From: Planktothrix serta PCC 8927
GTDB lineage: Bacteria; Cyanobacteriota; Cyanobacteriia; Cyanobacteriales; Microcoleaceae
DNA length: 64,000 bases
Assembly: GCF_900010725.2 (NCBI RefSeq)
Contig: NZ_LR734844.1
Coordinates: forward strand, 1 to 64,000
Direction of reading: 5' to 3'
Part shown: positions 42,577 to 51,583 of the stretch, in pieces
Layout: every line of letters starts with the position of its first letter
How positions within the stretch are numbered: the stretch's first letter is position 1
Notes under the pieces: generated by a model
Database searches by the model: none
What the model saw: only the letters and a program-made list of their open reading frames with translations
Told to the model about the DNA's origin: nothing
Made by a program: the position numbers and the translations under genes

Positions 42577-43830
42577 TCAAGCTTTAAACACAATCGCCGG
42601 ATCAACCTTAGTGACTTTCTGAATGGCGAAAAATGCCGACCCCGTACACATCGCCACCGTTAAACCAAATACCCCTAAAGCAGATAACGGGGTAATTAAA
42701 ATCAAAATTCCTTGGGTCGCGCTCGCCCAGGATGCCACGCCGAAACACAGGGCCATACCTGGAATATAACCTAAAACAGCCATCCAGAGGGCCTGTTCTA
42801 AAATGATACTGTAGATCACCCAGTCGGACGCTCCCATCGCCTTCAGGGTTCCAAATTCCTTTAAGTGGTCAGTGACGGAGGAATAAAGAATTTGTCCGAC
42901 CACCACCATCCCAACTAATATTCCCACCGCCGCCCCTAAACTGAGAACAAACCCAACTCCTGTGCGTTTTTGCCAAAAGGTTCGCATCACCGTAGACATT
43001 TCTTCACGGGTAAAAACCTGAACATCATCGGGTAAAGCATCACCTAGTTTTTGCTTCAGTTGGGTCAAATCTTCGCCTGGTTTTGCCTTAATTAAAACAT
43101 AAGTGATCGGATCAGCTAAATTTAAGGCTCTTGGGGGAGGAAGATTGGCAAGTTTTTGATTAGAGGATTGATCCTCATAACTTTGAGTACATTGTAAATC
43201 CTCATTTTGAACTTGGCACAGAGTTTGAGTTTTTACGGGACTATTAACATACGCATTAGCATTTCTTAAAGACGTGAACACAAAACTATTGCTAACAATT
43301 GATTGAGTTCCTTGAGTGATTCCTCCTAATTTTGCTTCTAATCCTCCGAGTTTTGCAATATCACCGATATTTTTAATTTTGAGAGCGTTTAATTTACTCT
43401 CATCAATCATAATGGTATAGGGTTGTTTTAAAGCATTGGCTTCTCCTTGAATAATATTCCAAGGTGCAAATAATTCTCCCTCTGGATCGGAGCCAACCAC
43501 CGTAACCGCATGAATTTTATTCTCTAGGGGATCACGCCAACGCGCATTTCTAAAAATAAAAGCTTCGGCTTGTTCAACGCCAGAAACCGTCTGAGCTTGG
43601 GTCATCCGTTCTAAAGATATCGGCATCGTTAGCTCTAAGTGAATCATGTCTTTAGAGGCGATCCAAATATCCGCTTTCGAGTGATCAATTAATATCGAGG
43701 AAGACCGAATAAACCCCGTTAAAATCCCATTTTGAATGGTGACTAAACTAACAGCAAACATGATCCCAGCTTGAGCCACCAAAAAACGGGGAATATCTTC
43801 AAATAGGTTTTTTCGCGCCAGAGAAGCCAT
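42577..43830 (-). CDS. ABC exporter permease, DevC type
   Basis: 417 aa of MacB/FtsX topology: one N-terminal helix (about 17-38), a large periplasmic domain (about 40-290) and three C-terminal helices (about 295-405). The ending VTKVDPAIVFKA is typical of DevC proteins. The periplasmic domain contains two cysteines (CQVQNEDLQC). The usual DevB membrane-fusion gene is missing from the neighbourhood: a GNAT gene lies upstream instead. DevB could be elsewhere in the genome. Confidence 0.9.
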   Translation of the reverse strand: MASLARKNLFEDIPRFLVAQAGIMFAVSLVTIQNGILTGFIRSSSILIDHSKADIWIASKDMIHLELTMPISLERMTQAQTVSGVEQAEAFIFRNARWRDPLENKIHAVTVVGSDPEGELFAPWNIIQGEANALKQPYTIMIDESKLNALKIKNIGDIAKLGGLEAKLGGITQGTQSIVSNSFVFTSLRNANAYVNSPVKTQTLCQVQNEDLQCTQSYEDQSSNQKLANLPPPRALNLADPITYVLIKAKPGEDLTQLKQKLGDALPDDVQVFTREEMSTVMRTFWQKRTGVGFVLSLGAAVGILVGMVVVGQILYSSVTDHLKEFGTLKAMGASDWVIYSIILEQALWMAVLGYIPGMALCFGVASWASATQGILILITPLSALGVFGLTVAMCTGSAFFAIQKVTKVDPAIVFKA

Positions 43831-43841
43831 AGGTTAGGGGT

Positions 43842-43889
43842 GTTGACGGTTGACGGTTGACGGTTGACGGTTAACTGTTAACTGTTAAC
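43842..43889. repeat. (GTTGACG)n heptamer
   Basis: Four GTTGACG units followed by two GTTAACT units, between the DevC-like and GNAT genes. The inverse of the 8191-8240 repeat. Confidence 0.92.
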
Positions 43890-43909
43890 AATTCTATTGT
43901 ATACCTTCT

Positions 43910-44893
43910 CTAAGCAGTGGCTTGTTGGGGAAAAAGTTGGCTGAGATTTTGACGGGATAGGGGTTTTACCCAGGAATACCAGGTGGCTACGGGTTTAAAA
44001 TCAACCGATTGATAGAGCTTTGTTGCTCCTGTTAAACTATCGGCATCAACGCTAAGTTTCGCAGTGGTTACACCTGCTTTTTGCAGTTGAGATAAACCTG
44101 CCAAAAGGATGGTTTTTCCTAATCCTAATTTCCGAAATGTTCGCCGCGTTCCCAACCATTCAATCCAACCGATTTGATCAGAATTTAACTGACATTTACA
44201 AAAAGCCGCAAATGTGCCATTGGGTGCGATCGCAACTAAATCTAATTCGGGTTGATAGTTGGGTTGACTTCGCCAATATTCAGCTTGTTTAAGGGTTAAT
44301 TCGTGATGATCCCAATGGTCAATAAAGGATTCGTTAAATAAATCAACCCAGGCTGAAACGTCTTGTTTTCTTTGGATATGAGAGAGTTGAAAACCGGAAG
44401 GAAGTTCGGGAATAGATAGGGGAGATTCTAAGGATTTCGCCATTGTTATAAACTGTCGATCTACCTTAAAACCTTGTTGTTCCAGTAAGTGATTTTGTTC
44501 GGTTTGTTGTTCTAAAGTATAGGTTCTTAATTGCACGGGACACCGTTTTTGCTGTCCGATTTTTTGAATTCGAGCTTCACACCACCGCATCATCTCTTTG
44601 CCTAAATTACTGGCTCGGACACTGGGATGAATATACAACCCAAAATATCCATCTATCACATTTTTAGATACTTGAGGTTCAATTCCAACTAATCCTAAAA
44701 GTTGACCCTTTGCATCTGTCCAAAGACGGATATCTTTTTGGGGATTAACATTGGGAGAAGATAATCCTAATTTTAAGTCTGCTAAACTTTCATCTTCAGT
44801 GAGATGATCAACGGTTTGACAGGCTTGAAATAAATTAAAAATTGCAGACCAATCTTTTTGACCTTCGTAGGGTTTAATCATTAAGGAATTCAT
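43910..44893 (-). CDS. Tandem GNAT-family N-acetyltransferase
   Basis: 327 aa with two GNAT modules: an N-terminal one (about 5-155) with YFGLYIHPSVRASNLGKEMM, and a C-terminal one (about 165-315) with the acetyl-CoA loop RTFRKLGLGKTILLAGLSQL. The two-domain layout resembles mycothiol synthase-type proteins. Substrate is unknown. A start four codons downstream is equally plausible. About 590 nt with no gene follow upstream of it. Confidence 0.82.
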   Translation of the reverse strand: MNSLMIKPYEGQKDWSAIFNLFQACQTVDHLTEDESLADLKLGLSSPNVNPQKDIRLWTDAKGQLLGLVGIEPQVSKNVIDGYFGLYIHPSVRASNLGKEMMRWCEARIQKIGQQKRCPVQLRTYTLEQQTEQNHLLEQQGFKVDRQFITMAKSLESPLSIPELPSGFQLSHIQRKQDVSAWVDLFNESFIDHWDHHELTLKQAEYWRSQPNYQPELDLVAIAPNGTFAAFCKCQLNSDQIGWIEWLGTRRTFRKLGLGKTILLAGLSQLQKAGVTTAKLSVDADSLTGATKLYQSVDFKPVATWYSWVKPLSRQNLSQLFPQQATA

Positions 44894-44971
44894 AACAAAT
44901 TGTTCCGAAAATTCGGACTGTTTTGACTTAATATTGAACTGAAAAATTTGTAGGAGAAATTAGAGGTTGTT

Positions 44972-45084
44972 ATATGAAATCCCATTATAGATGCTACAGA
45001 TGATCCTCTCTAACCCCCTGTAGAGACGTTGCATGCAACGTCTCTACAGGGGGGATTTGTAGCAAACATTTCGAGATTTCATAT
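44972..45084. repeat. 113-bp palindromic element
   Basis: Arms ATATGAAATC/GATTTCATAT, continuing imperfectly to GCTAC/GTAGC, enclose a perfect 40-nt palindrome (45014-45053) centred on GCATGC, with TAGAGACGTT/AACGTCTCTA arms. It could extrude as a cruciform. The core is a very common cyanobacterial repeat, seen in decayed form at 6040-6085. Non-coding. Confidence 0.88.
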
Positions 45085-45160
45085 TACTTGAATACAACCT
45101 TGTTTTGCTCTCTGTTCAATGTTGATGACAGAGAATTCTAAACCAAACTCTATTTGAGCC

Positions 45161-45477
45161 GAAAACCTTTAATATTCAGGTTTTCCGACTAAAATCGGTA
45201 TAGTTATAGGGTTAAAAATCAATAATGACGATAAAACTCTGTTTCCTGTGGGTGACACAGAAATGTTCAGGTTTTATCCAATTAGACACTCATAAAAAAG
45301 GGTTAATAAATTAATTAAATTTTGTTCTTTTACTGGACTACTGCACAGGCTAAATGGATATTGCCAGTTCGACCACTGGCCCTTGGAAAGTCACCAAACC
45401 TGATACAAAAGTCCTGTTCATTTGATTAAAAAGGTTTTGTCTCGCTAGGTAAAGAAGAATTTCACCTCCAATGAGGT
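45161..45477. other. Gene-free stretch with several small hairpins
   Basis: No supported gene. Small hairpins occur at 45161-45185 (GAAAACCT/AGGTTTTC), 45185-45198 (CCGA/TCGG), 45246-45260 (CTGTG/CACAG), about 45375-45392 (GCCAGT/ACTGGC) and 45464-45477 (ACCTC/GAGGT). Together with the larger fold that follows they suggest a transcribed, structured region, but no known RNA family was recognised. Confidence 0.35.
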
Positions 45478-45492
45478 CTTATTGTGAATTCA

Positions 45493-45609
45493 CCCTCAGA
45501 CCTGACAACCGCAGGCTGGATTACTCCATTTGAGTGTGATCGGCTAATGGCGGACGTTCCTGATCTAAGGATAGCCGATCCCCCCAATCGGTTGTCAAGT
45601 CTTTCAGGG
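45493..45609 (+). ncRNA. Candidate structured RNA, unknown family
   Basis: A three-way fold of about 117 nt. The outer stem pairs 45503-45511 with 45589-45597 (TGACAACCG/CGGTTGTCA, 9 bp), extended by AGAC/GTCT and CCCT/AGGG. Inside are a small hairpin ACTC/GAGT (45523-45535) and a 9-bp stem GATCGGCTA/TAGCCGATC (45538-45580). It does not match tmRNA, RNase P, SRP RNA or a riboswitch that I know. Strand is not certain, as the stems pair on both. A GTG-started 64-codon frame crosses it, which is the alternative explanation. Confidence 0.35.
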
Positions 45610-45627
45610 TTAAGCTTTGATTATCAT

Positions 45628-45720
45628 GTAGTGAGTCCTTCAGGACTCAAAGCCCTGAAGGGCTTACTACTTTCTTAGTAGTGAGTCCTTCAGGACTCAA
45701 AGCCCTGAAGGGCTTACTAC
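45628..45720. repeat. Paired 43-nt REP-like palindromes
   Basis: Two identical 43-nt units spaced 50 bp apart. Each begins GTAGTGAGTCCTTCAGGACT and ends AGCCCTGAAGGGCTTACTAC, so two small hairpins sit between GTAGT/ACTAC ends. Same family as at 17248-17381. The second unit provides the last codons and stop of the minus-strand phytase-like gene. Confidence 0.95.
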
Positions 45721-46827
45721 TTTTAGATGATTTAGTCTGAATGCGATAATTTGGGTTGTTTGTAGAGTTGTAAAATTGTTATCACTGATTAGAATTAGCG
45801 ATCGCCCTGCTTCAGGTAAGAGAGCGCCCCACGTTAATCCTTCAATATTATCAATTGCTATATTTAAACGACTTAAATTGAGTAATAAAGTTTTTTCTGC
45901 GGGTCTAATCTCAAAATCTACTGCTTTTAAACTAGGCAAATCTTGAATATTATCCGCTTTTTCTAAAGAAACTATAAATAATTTAATAGTATATCCTAAA
46001 CCCAAGGAAAAAGATCGTTCTAAACTGATTAAATGTTGTTCATCAATCGCTAATAAATCGACTAAACCCTGTCTGTTATATTGTTCTGCTATAAAAGAAG
46101 AATTGGCTAAAGGATCAGTAATATACAAAAACTCTCGATCGGGTTGATTGGTTTGCAGATTATATCGCAAAATTCGAGCAGGTGTTCCCCGATCTAAATT
46201 CGCTATTTCTCCATCTTGAATGAGTGCGTTTTCATTCGCTGTAAATAAATAGGTTTTATCCGGTGTTATTGTTAAGCTTTCAAAGGCTAAATTAGAACGA
46301 ACTCCTCGGCTTTTATTCCCATTCCCATCAAAAAATTTTTCGGGAATGGGTAAAGTCTGCAATATTTCGCCCTTCAGGGAAAACTCTTGAATAAAAGGGG
46401 GAATATTTTGATAAAAATTTCCTTCTGAAGCGATAAAAATGCTATTTCCTGAAAAGGCAATTCCTTCAGGATCAATGCTATTTTTAGTAAAGGGTTTTCC
46501 CGTTTCTGTTAATAAGGGAGTAACACCGATCACACTTACTCCGGTTTCCGATAAAAAACCGGAACTTAAATCAATATTTAGGGTATAAAATCGGGCCTTA
46601 TTTTTATTGCTTGGGTCATCGGATATGGCATAATAAACCTGTTTTTCCGGGTTGTAAGTAATTCCTGATAAACCCCCAACTTCTGTATTATTATAGAGTA
46701 ATTCGGTCGGTAAAGTCCCTTGTCCTATCAAATCAATCACCGTTGAAATCGCCACACTAGAGGTGCTGAATATTAAAAACAAAATTACTGTTAAGATTAA
46801 GAGTGAAAAAGATAATAAAATTTGCAT
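45697..46827 (-). CDS. Secreted phytase-like esterase (PF13449 type)
   Basis: 376 aa. A signal peptide or membrane anchor (about 3-25) precedes a beta-propeller-like domain: VGGLSGITYNPEKQVYYAIS, NSIDPEGIAFSGNSIFIASE and NLAFESLTITPDKTYLFTAN, the repeated pattern of the 'esterase-like activity of phytase' family. Probably periplasmic; substrate unproven. The last residues VVSPSGL and the stop come from a REP-like unit, so the native C-terminus may have been replaced. Confidence 0.82.
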   Translation of the reverse strand: MQILLSFSLLILTVILFLIFSTSSVAISTVIDLIGQGTLPTELLYNNTEVGGLSGITYNPEKQVYYAISDDPSNKNKARFYTLNIDLSSGFLSETGVSVIGVTPLLTETGKPFTKNSIDPEGIAFSGNSIFIASEGNFYQNIPPFIQEFSLKGEILQTLPIPEKFFDGNGNKSRGVRSNLAFESLTITPDKTYLFTANENALIQDGEIANLDRGTPARILRYNLQTNQPDREFLYITDPLANSSFIAEQYNRQGLVDLLAIDEQHLISLERSFSLGLGYTIKLFIVSLEKADNIQDLPSLKAVDFEIRPAEKTLLLNLSRLNIAIDNIEGLTWGALLPEAGRSLILISDNNFTTLQTTQIIAFRLNHLKVVSPSGL

Positions 46828-46874
46828 TAAATTTACCTATTTTGAGGAGGATAAAATTGATAATTTTTTATATG

Positions 46875-47348
46875 CTAATAGCGAAGATTGATGAGAACTT
46901 GAGTAATAAAGGGTAAAGTCTTTTGGCTTTGCAGATTTAAAGAGTTAGGAACAGTTTTTAGAGGTAAATCTCGACGGAAAAATAATGGTAAACTCATTAA
47001 TCCTAGAATAATCACAATCACGGTCATCATCCAAATTAATAAACGGTTGGGTTTATAATTTGCTTGTTCAATTTGCCAAAAAACTTGATTATAATTCCAA
47101 GCTGCAATTATAGTAATAATCATTCCCGTAATTACTAAAATAATTCCAATATTATCAGAGTTGAAAATCGGATGACTAGGGGTAATTTTTTGGGTGAATG
47201 AGGTTTGTAATTGACGTAAAAATAAACTAAATCGAGCGATCGCAAAACCCAAAGCAATTAATGAAATAGACGTTCTTAACCAAGCTAAAAATGTCCGTTC
47301 ATTGGCTTGATGTTCTCGCTGACGATCAATTTTTTGTTCTTGAGTCAT
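46875..47348 (-). CDS. DUF202 (YidH-like) inner-membrane protein
   Basis: 157 aa. The conserved N-terminus ANERTFLAWLRTSISLIALG (about 15-34) defines DUF202. Three membrane helices follow (about 25-42, 66-86 and 105-124). Function is unknown in the family. It is 47 nt upstream of the phytase-like gene, on the same strand, so co-transcription is likely. Confidence 0.88.
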   Translation of the reverse strand: MTQEQKIDRQREHQANERTFLAWLRTSISLIALGFAIARFSLFLRQLQTSFTQKITPSHPIFNSDNIGIILVITGMIITIIAAWNYNQVFWQIEQANYKPNRLLIWMMTVIVIILGLMSLPLFFRRDLPLKTVPNSLNLQSQKTLPFITQVLINLRY

Positions 47349-47395
47349 ATCGTCTATATCCGTTAAAAGCTATTATTGAAAAACCGGGTTTTTTG

Positions 47396-48940
47396 TTAAT
47401 CATTGAGAAAGTCTGTTAACCATTCTTTAATATGAAATGTAGCGAGACAGTCATCTTCATTATACTGCACAATAGCATCTAATAAAGAGCGATCGCCTGT
47501 TTTTAACCATTGTTCATACCAACAAACAGATTGAGCACCATTTGCTTTGGGATCTCGCCATTCAAACCCTAACCATTTCGCCACAGGTTTCAGCGCGTAA
47601 CTTTCAACAGGAAGTGTCACCGTTTCTGTCATTTTTGCATGAAGATCAATAAATCGTTTTAACACGGGTTTCCACCAATAATCCGGGGTATTATAAACCG
47701 TCGCTAATCGTTTAATTGTTTTAGGTTCATAATCACAAAAATGGAAAATAGGGGCGATCGGATACATCCAAACTAACCCTAAAAACTGTTTCCAAATTAA
47801 TTCCTCTTGAGCTTTATTTTCTGCTAAAAGCGGATAAAATTTTTGTTGATTTGAACGCCGATCTACGACTAACATTCCATGTAAATAATCAAAATTTAAT
47901 TCGGGTTGTGCTTCAATATCAAAATAAATCTCAACGGGAAATTGTTTTAACTTCGTTTGATAATTATCCTGAAAAATATCAATCCATTGGCTAGAATTAA
48001 AGTTTTCCTCAAAACTAATAAACTCCTCTTGACGTTTAATTGCTTTACTCTCTAAATTGGATTCAGCTTGTTTAATAATTTGTAAAGCAACTCCTTCCAC
48101 AAATTCGGGATATACTTCCAATTGCTCAGGGGTAGCCTTGGCTAAGGTTTCAACGGTAGTTAAATTAAGTTCCTGTAACCGTAAATAACGAGTCGGAGTT
48201 ACACCCGGAATTAAAGAAAGATGATTTTGCGATCGCGCCCCATCCAAACAATAACTATACCATTGACATAAATTGCATTTTTGTCTAGCAATAAAAACTT
48301 CCGGTTCTTTCCGGTCTAAAATCATGTTTAAATAATTCTTTAAAACCTCGTGCATTTGGGGAAGACGCTGTTCTAAATTCACCGCATAAGGGGCTTTATC
48401 TCGTAAAATTAACCACCCTGTTTCCGGCTGTATTCCTTGGATATCTTCTAATAAATAGGCATGAAAAGCAGAAATAATTTGATAATCGAGTTTAGGACGT
48501 TTCCCTAATTTAATATCCTGAGAAACATAAACCCAATCTCCAAACTTAGAAAATCCGGGCTGTTTGACTAATAATTCAGGAGAACTTACTAAGGTAACCG
48601 GAATCATCAAATCAAGTTCTATAGACGATCCATTCCCGATCATTTCAGAGTGATTAATCACCTCTGATTTTAGCAAAACCCCTTGATAAATTCGATCAAC
48701 TCCTTGCTGCATTAACTCTAGGGTTTGTTTTGCACCTAACTCCCAATTTCCAAAAAAAGAGTTGAGTTTAAAATAAGGATAATGTGATAAAATACTTTTT
48801 TGATAAGCCGAACTATCCTGCATCAGTTTTAGTAAAAAATCACTGGGAGGATCTTGTTGAGAACTATCTCCATAACGCTCTAAAAATGCACGTCTCTGAC
48901 AGCGTTGATAAAGCAAAAGTTGTTTATCGGTGATTAACAT
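47396..48940 (-). CDS. TM0106-family RecB-like nuclease
   Basis: 514 aa from ATG 48940; a TTG eight codons upstream is possible. The N-terminal half is RecB/Cas4-like: an early Cys (LLYQRCQRRAFL) and a later CNLCQWYSYC could bind a 4Fe-4S cluster, with PDDED-type acids between (SIELDLMIPV; VYVSQDIKLGKRPK). The C-terminal half is an RNase H-like exonuclease (PF13482), with EIYFDIEAQPELNFDYLHGM and a late QYNEDDCLATFHIKEWL. A DNA repair or degradation role is likely; no CRISPR genes are near. Confidence 0.85.
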   Translation of the reverse strand: MLITDKQLLLYQRCQRRAFLERYGDSSQQDPPSDFLLKLMQDSSAYQKSILSHYPYFKLNSFFGNWELGAKQTLELMQQGVDRIYQGVLLKSEVINHSEMIGNGSSIELDLMIPVTLVSSPELLVKQPGFSKFGDWVYVSQDIKLGKRPKLDYQIISAFHAYLLEDIQGIQPETGWLILRDKAPYAVNLEQRLPQMHEVLKNYLNMILDRKEPEVFIARQKCNLCQWYSYCLDGARSQNHLSLIPGVTPTRYLRLQELNLTTVETLAKATPEQLEVYPEFVEGVALQIIKQAESNLESKAIKRQEEFISFEENFNSSQWIDIFQDNYQTKLKQFPVEIYFDIEAQPELNFDYLHGMLVVDRRSNQQKFYPLLAENKAQEELIWKQFLGLVWMYPIAPIFHFCDYEPKTIKRLATVYNTPDYWWKPVLKRFIDLHAKMTETVTLPVESYALKPVAKWLGFEWRDPKANGAQSVCWYEQWLKTGDRSLLDAIVQYNEDDCLATFHIKEWLTDFLND

Positions 48941-49037
48941 GATTGTTTGGGTGTCAATGGTCAATTAGGAATTAGATCTCCTCTTCACATTAAACTTAAA
49001 AGTGTTCCTTGACGAAAAATAACGAACTCTCAATATT

Positions 49038-50237
49038 ATGACAACTCTTTCCCTAGAAACCCATCGCCAACATTTTCCTGCCTTAGCGAATAAAGCCTAT
49101 TTTAATTATGGCGGACAAGGGCCATTACCCCAGGTGTCGATGGATGCGATTGTTCAAGGGTATAATTATGTGCAGTGTCATGGCCCCTTTTCAGGGAAAA
49201 TAGGTCACTGGCAACAGCAAGAAATCAGCTTAACTCGCCATCTGGTCGCTACTGAGTTAGGAATTCCTCCTGAAACCCTCACGTTCACCGAAAATGTTAC
49301 CGTTGGTTGTAATATTGCTCTGTGGGGAATTGATTGGCGATCGGGAGATCATCTGTTAATTTCTGATTGTGAACATCCAGGGATTATAGCAACTGTTCAA
49401 GAACTTCAACGCCGTTTTAATCTGGAAGTTTCGTTTTTTCCCCTCAGAGAAACCTTAAACCAAGGTGATCCTGTAGTCATGATTTCTGAGTATTTAAAAC
49501 CCCATACTCGCCTATTAGTTATCAGTCATATTTTATGGAATACAGGTCAATTATTACCCCTAAGCGAAATTGTTAACCTCTGTCATCAGAATTATAACAC
49601 AAAAGTATTAGTAGATGCGGCTCAATCCGTTGGAGTTTTACCCCTTCAATTAACAGAAACTGGGGTTGATTTTTATGCCTTTACAGGTCATAAATGGTTA
49701 TGTGGGCCAGATGGATTAGGAGGGTTATATGTTAGCGCTGAATCCTTATCAGAATTATCCCCAACCTTTATCGGATGGCGAAGTATTATTAGCGATGAAT
49801 TGGGAAAACCGATCGCTTGGACACCCGACGGTAGACGTTATGAAGTCGCCACTTCTGCCTCTCCCTTATATGCGGCTTTACGCGATGCGATCGCCCTTCA
49901 CCATCAATGGGGAACTGCTACAGAACGTTATCAACAAATTTGTCAAAATAGTCAATATCTCTGGCAAAAACTCTCTAAAATTCCGCAAATTCAATGTTTA
50001 AGAACTTCTCCTCCCGAAGCAGGTTTAGTTTCGTTTCAACTTAGCGATGGAAAATCCCATAAATCCTTAGTCAATGCTTTAGAAAACCGGGGTATTTTCC
50101 TCAGAACTCTCCTCGATCCCAATTGCGTTAGAGCCTGCGTTCATTACTTTACCCGGCCCTCAGAAATTGATCAACTTATAGAAACTCTAAATGAGTTTTT
50201 ATATAGCAGGGAACAGGGAGGAAAAGAGTTCTCTTAA
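49038..50237 (+). CDS. PLP-dependent class V aminotransferase-fold enzyme (C-S lyase-like)
   Basis: 399 aa. PLP lysine in FTGHKWLCGPDGLGGLYV (near 221), with VLVDAAQSVGVLPLQL (PLP-binding Asp) before it and SDCEHPGIIATVQ near 108. It resembles the cyanobacterial cysteine/cystine C-S lyase (C-DES) more than NifS/SufS, because the mobile catalytic-Cys loop of desulfurases is not evident. It would release sulfide from cyst(e)ine. The last residues (REQGGKEFS) come from a CCCTGTT-like repeat in reverse. It is convergent with lptC, 8 nt apart. Confidence 0.85.
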   Translation: MTTLSLETHRQHFPALANKAYFNYGGQGPLPQVSMDAIVQGYNYVQCHGPFSGKIGHWQQQEISLTRHLVATELGIPPETLTFTENVTVGCNIALWGIDWRSGDHLLISDCEHPGIIATVQELQRRFNLEVSFFPLRETLNQGDPVVMISEYLKPHTRLLVISHILWNTGQLLPLSEIVNLCHQNYNTKVLVDAAQSVGVLPLQLTETGVDFYAFTGHKWLCGPDGLGGLYVSAESLSELSPTFIGWRSIISDELGKPIAWTPDGRRYEVATSASPLYAALRDAIALHHQWGTATERYQQICQNSQYLWQKLSKIPQIQCLRTSPPEAGLVSFQLSDGKSHKSLVNALENRGIFLRTLLDPNCVRACVHYFTRPSEIDQLIETLNEFLYSREQGGKEFS

Positions 50238-50245
50238 CGTTAAGT

Positions 50246-51373
50246 TTATTCGGGAATAATTTCCGTCACCACAGGAGTTCCTGTATTTCCTCCACTAACA
50301 ACAATGGTGTCATTTTCAAACTTGCCAACGGCTTTTTCTCCCCTTAAATTAAATGGGGGATCGATTTGACGATAGACCACGTTTCCTTCTGCGGAAAAAG
50401 ACTGTTGAGGAACGAACCAACTCACTAAATTGGCGTTAAGTTGTGCTTGACGTTTAGCGCCAATGCCAACAACATTTCCCGTCAAATAAAAGATATTATC
50501 TTTTAAATCTCCCCAACCTTGATTCGCAGTTAGGGTAATTTGTTGTTCCCGTTCAATAATTGTAATAAATTGCGGAGAACTAATTGTGCGTTTTTCATAA
50601 TTCCATTGGAGTTCATGACTAGAAATTTGCAATGGCGGTTCAGATAATGCGATTTGGGCATTTTTTCTCAGAGTAGCGGTTTGGGTTTTTAAATTGAGTT
50701 CGCCGGTTTCTGCAATTCCTCGGTCAGTAATGGTTTGATTTTGATACCGTTCAATTTGTGTTTTTAAATTACTGCTTAAAAGTTGCTGTTCCCAGAGCCA
50801 AACAATATGATCACTTTGGATCTTGATCACGGGATTTTTTGAACTCACAGTGGCTTTATCCCAAAATTCAACTCGTTTTTGACGATAGAAAACCTGAACT
50901 TCTTTGGCAACGGCTTGCAGTTGAACATGATCTCCGGTCACTCCATTTCGCACCGCAATAATGTTCTGTTGAACAATCCATTCTAATTCTTTTCCCTTCA
51001 AAACTAAACCTGTTTTTGGATCAGTTGCTACAATATTATTGCGTAAAAAAATGCGTTTGCTTTTCTGTTCAAATTCTCCTTGATCTGCTTTAATTTTATA
51101 TAGGAGTTTCCCCTGATCATATAACTCCCCAACGGGATCTTTAACCGTCGCCATTTTCTGATCTTTACTATAACTGACTTGTTTGGCTTTAATTTTCCAT
51201 AATAATTTTCCCTGTTCATCCGCTTGTTCTAAGATGACATCATCTAAGGTTAATGTCCGATCAATTTCTTCAGAAGTCTTAGATTTAGAATCTGTTGAGG
51301 TCTGTTGGATATTTTTTGGGGTGCAGGCAGAAATTCCCACGAGAATAACTACCCAAAGGAGTAACAACCGCAT
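50246..51373 (-). CDS. lptC: LPS export protein LptC
   Basis: Links LptB2FG to LptA in lipopolysaccharide transport across the periplasm. 375 aa, about twice E. coli LptC and usual for cyanobacteria. N-terminus MRLLLLWVVILVGISAC has a lipobox ending in Cys17. Repeated beta-strand units follow (WKIKAKQVSYSKDQKMATVK; YKIKADQGEFEQKSKRIFLR; NLKTQTATLRKNAQIAL), the OstA/LptC beta-jellyroll. Confidence 0.85.
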   Translation of the reverse strand: MRLLLLWVVILVGISACTPKNIQQTSTDSKSKTSEEIDRTLTLDDVILEQADEQGKLLWKIKAKQVSYSKDQKMATVKDPVGELYDQGKLLYKIKADQGEFEQKSKRIFLRNNIVATDPKTGLVLKGKELEWIVQQNIIAVRNGVTGDHVQLQAVAKEVQVFYRQKRVEFWDKATVSSKNPVIKIQSDHIVWLWEQQLLSSNLKTQIERYQNQTITDRGIAETGELNLKTQTATLRKNAQIALSEPPLQISSHELQWNYEKRTISSPQFITIIEREQQITLTANQGWGDLKDNIFYLTGNVVGIGAKRQAQLNANLVSWFVPQQSFSAEGNVVYRQIDPPFNLRGEKAVGKFENDTIVVSGGNTGTPVVTEIIPE

Positions 51374-51396
51374 CTAATTTTATAGCAGGGAATAGG

Positions 51397-51429
51397 GAAT
51401 TACGAATTACGAATTACGAATTACGAATT
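51397..51429. repeat. (ATTACGA)n heptamer
   Basis: Four to five tandem ATTACGA units, the reverse complement family of AATTCGT at 24038-24077, between lptC and the NYN gene. Confidence 0.92.
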
Positions 51430-51583
51430 GGGAATGAGTTTGCTGGATTTAGTAGAGATGTGCCATGCTGCCTCCCTCTACAACTGTAATGCGTAGTGCT
51501 ATATAACAGTTTAGGAGTTCAAAAATTCAGGAGTTGGGGAGTAAAAACTTGCCTTGTGTCAAGTCTCTACTCCTGTAAATCTC

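Noticed and set aside
45484-45678. GTG-started 64-codon frame across the structured element
   Set aside because: No clear ribosome-binding site, it runs into REP-like repeats, and the inverted repeats explain the sequence better.
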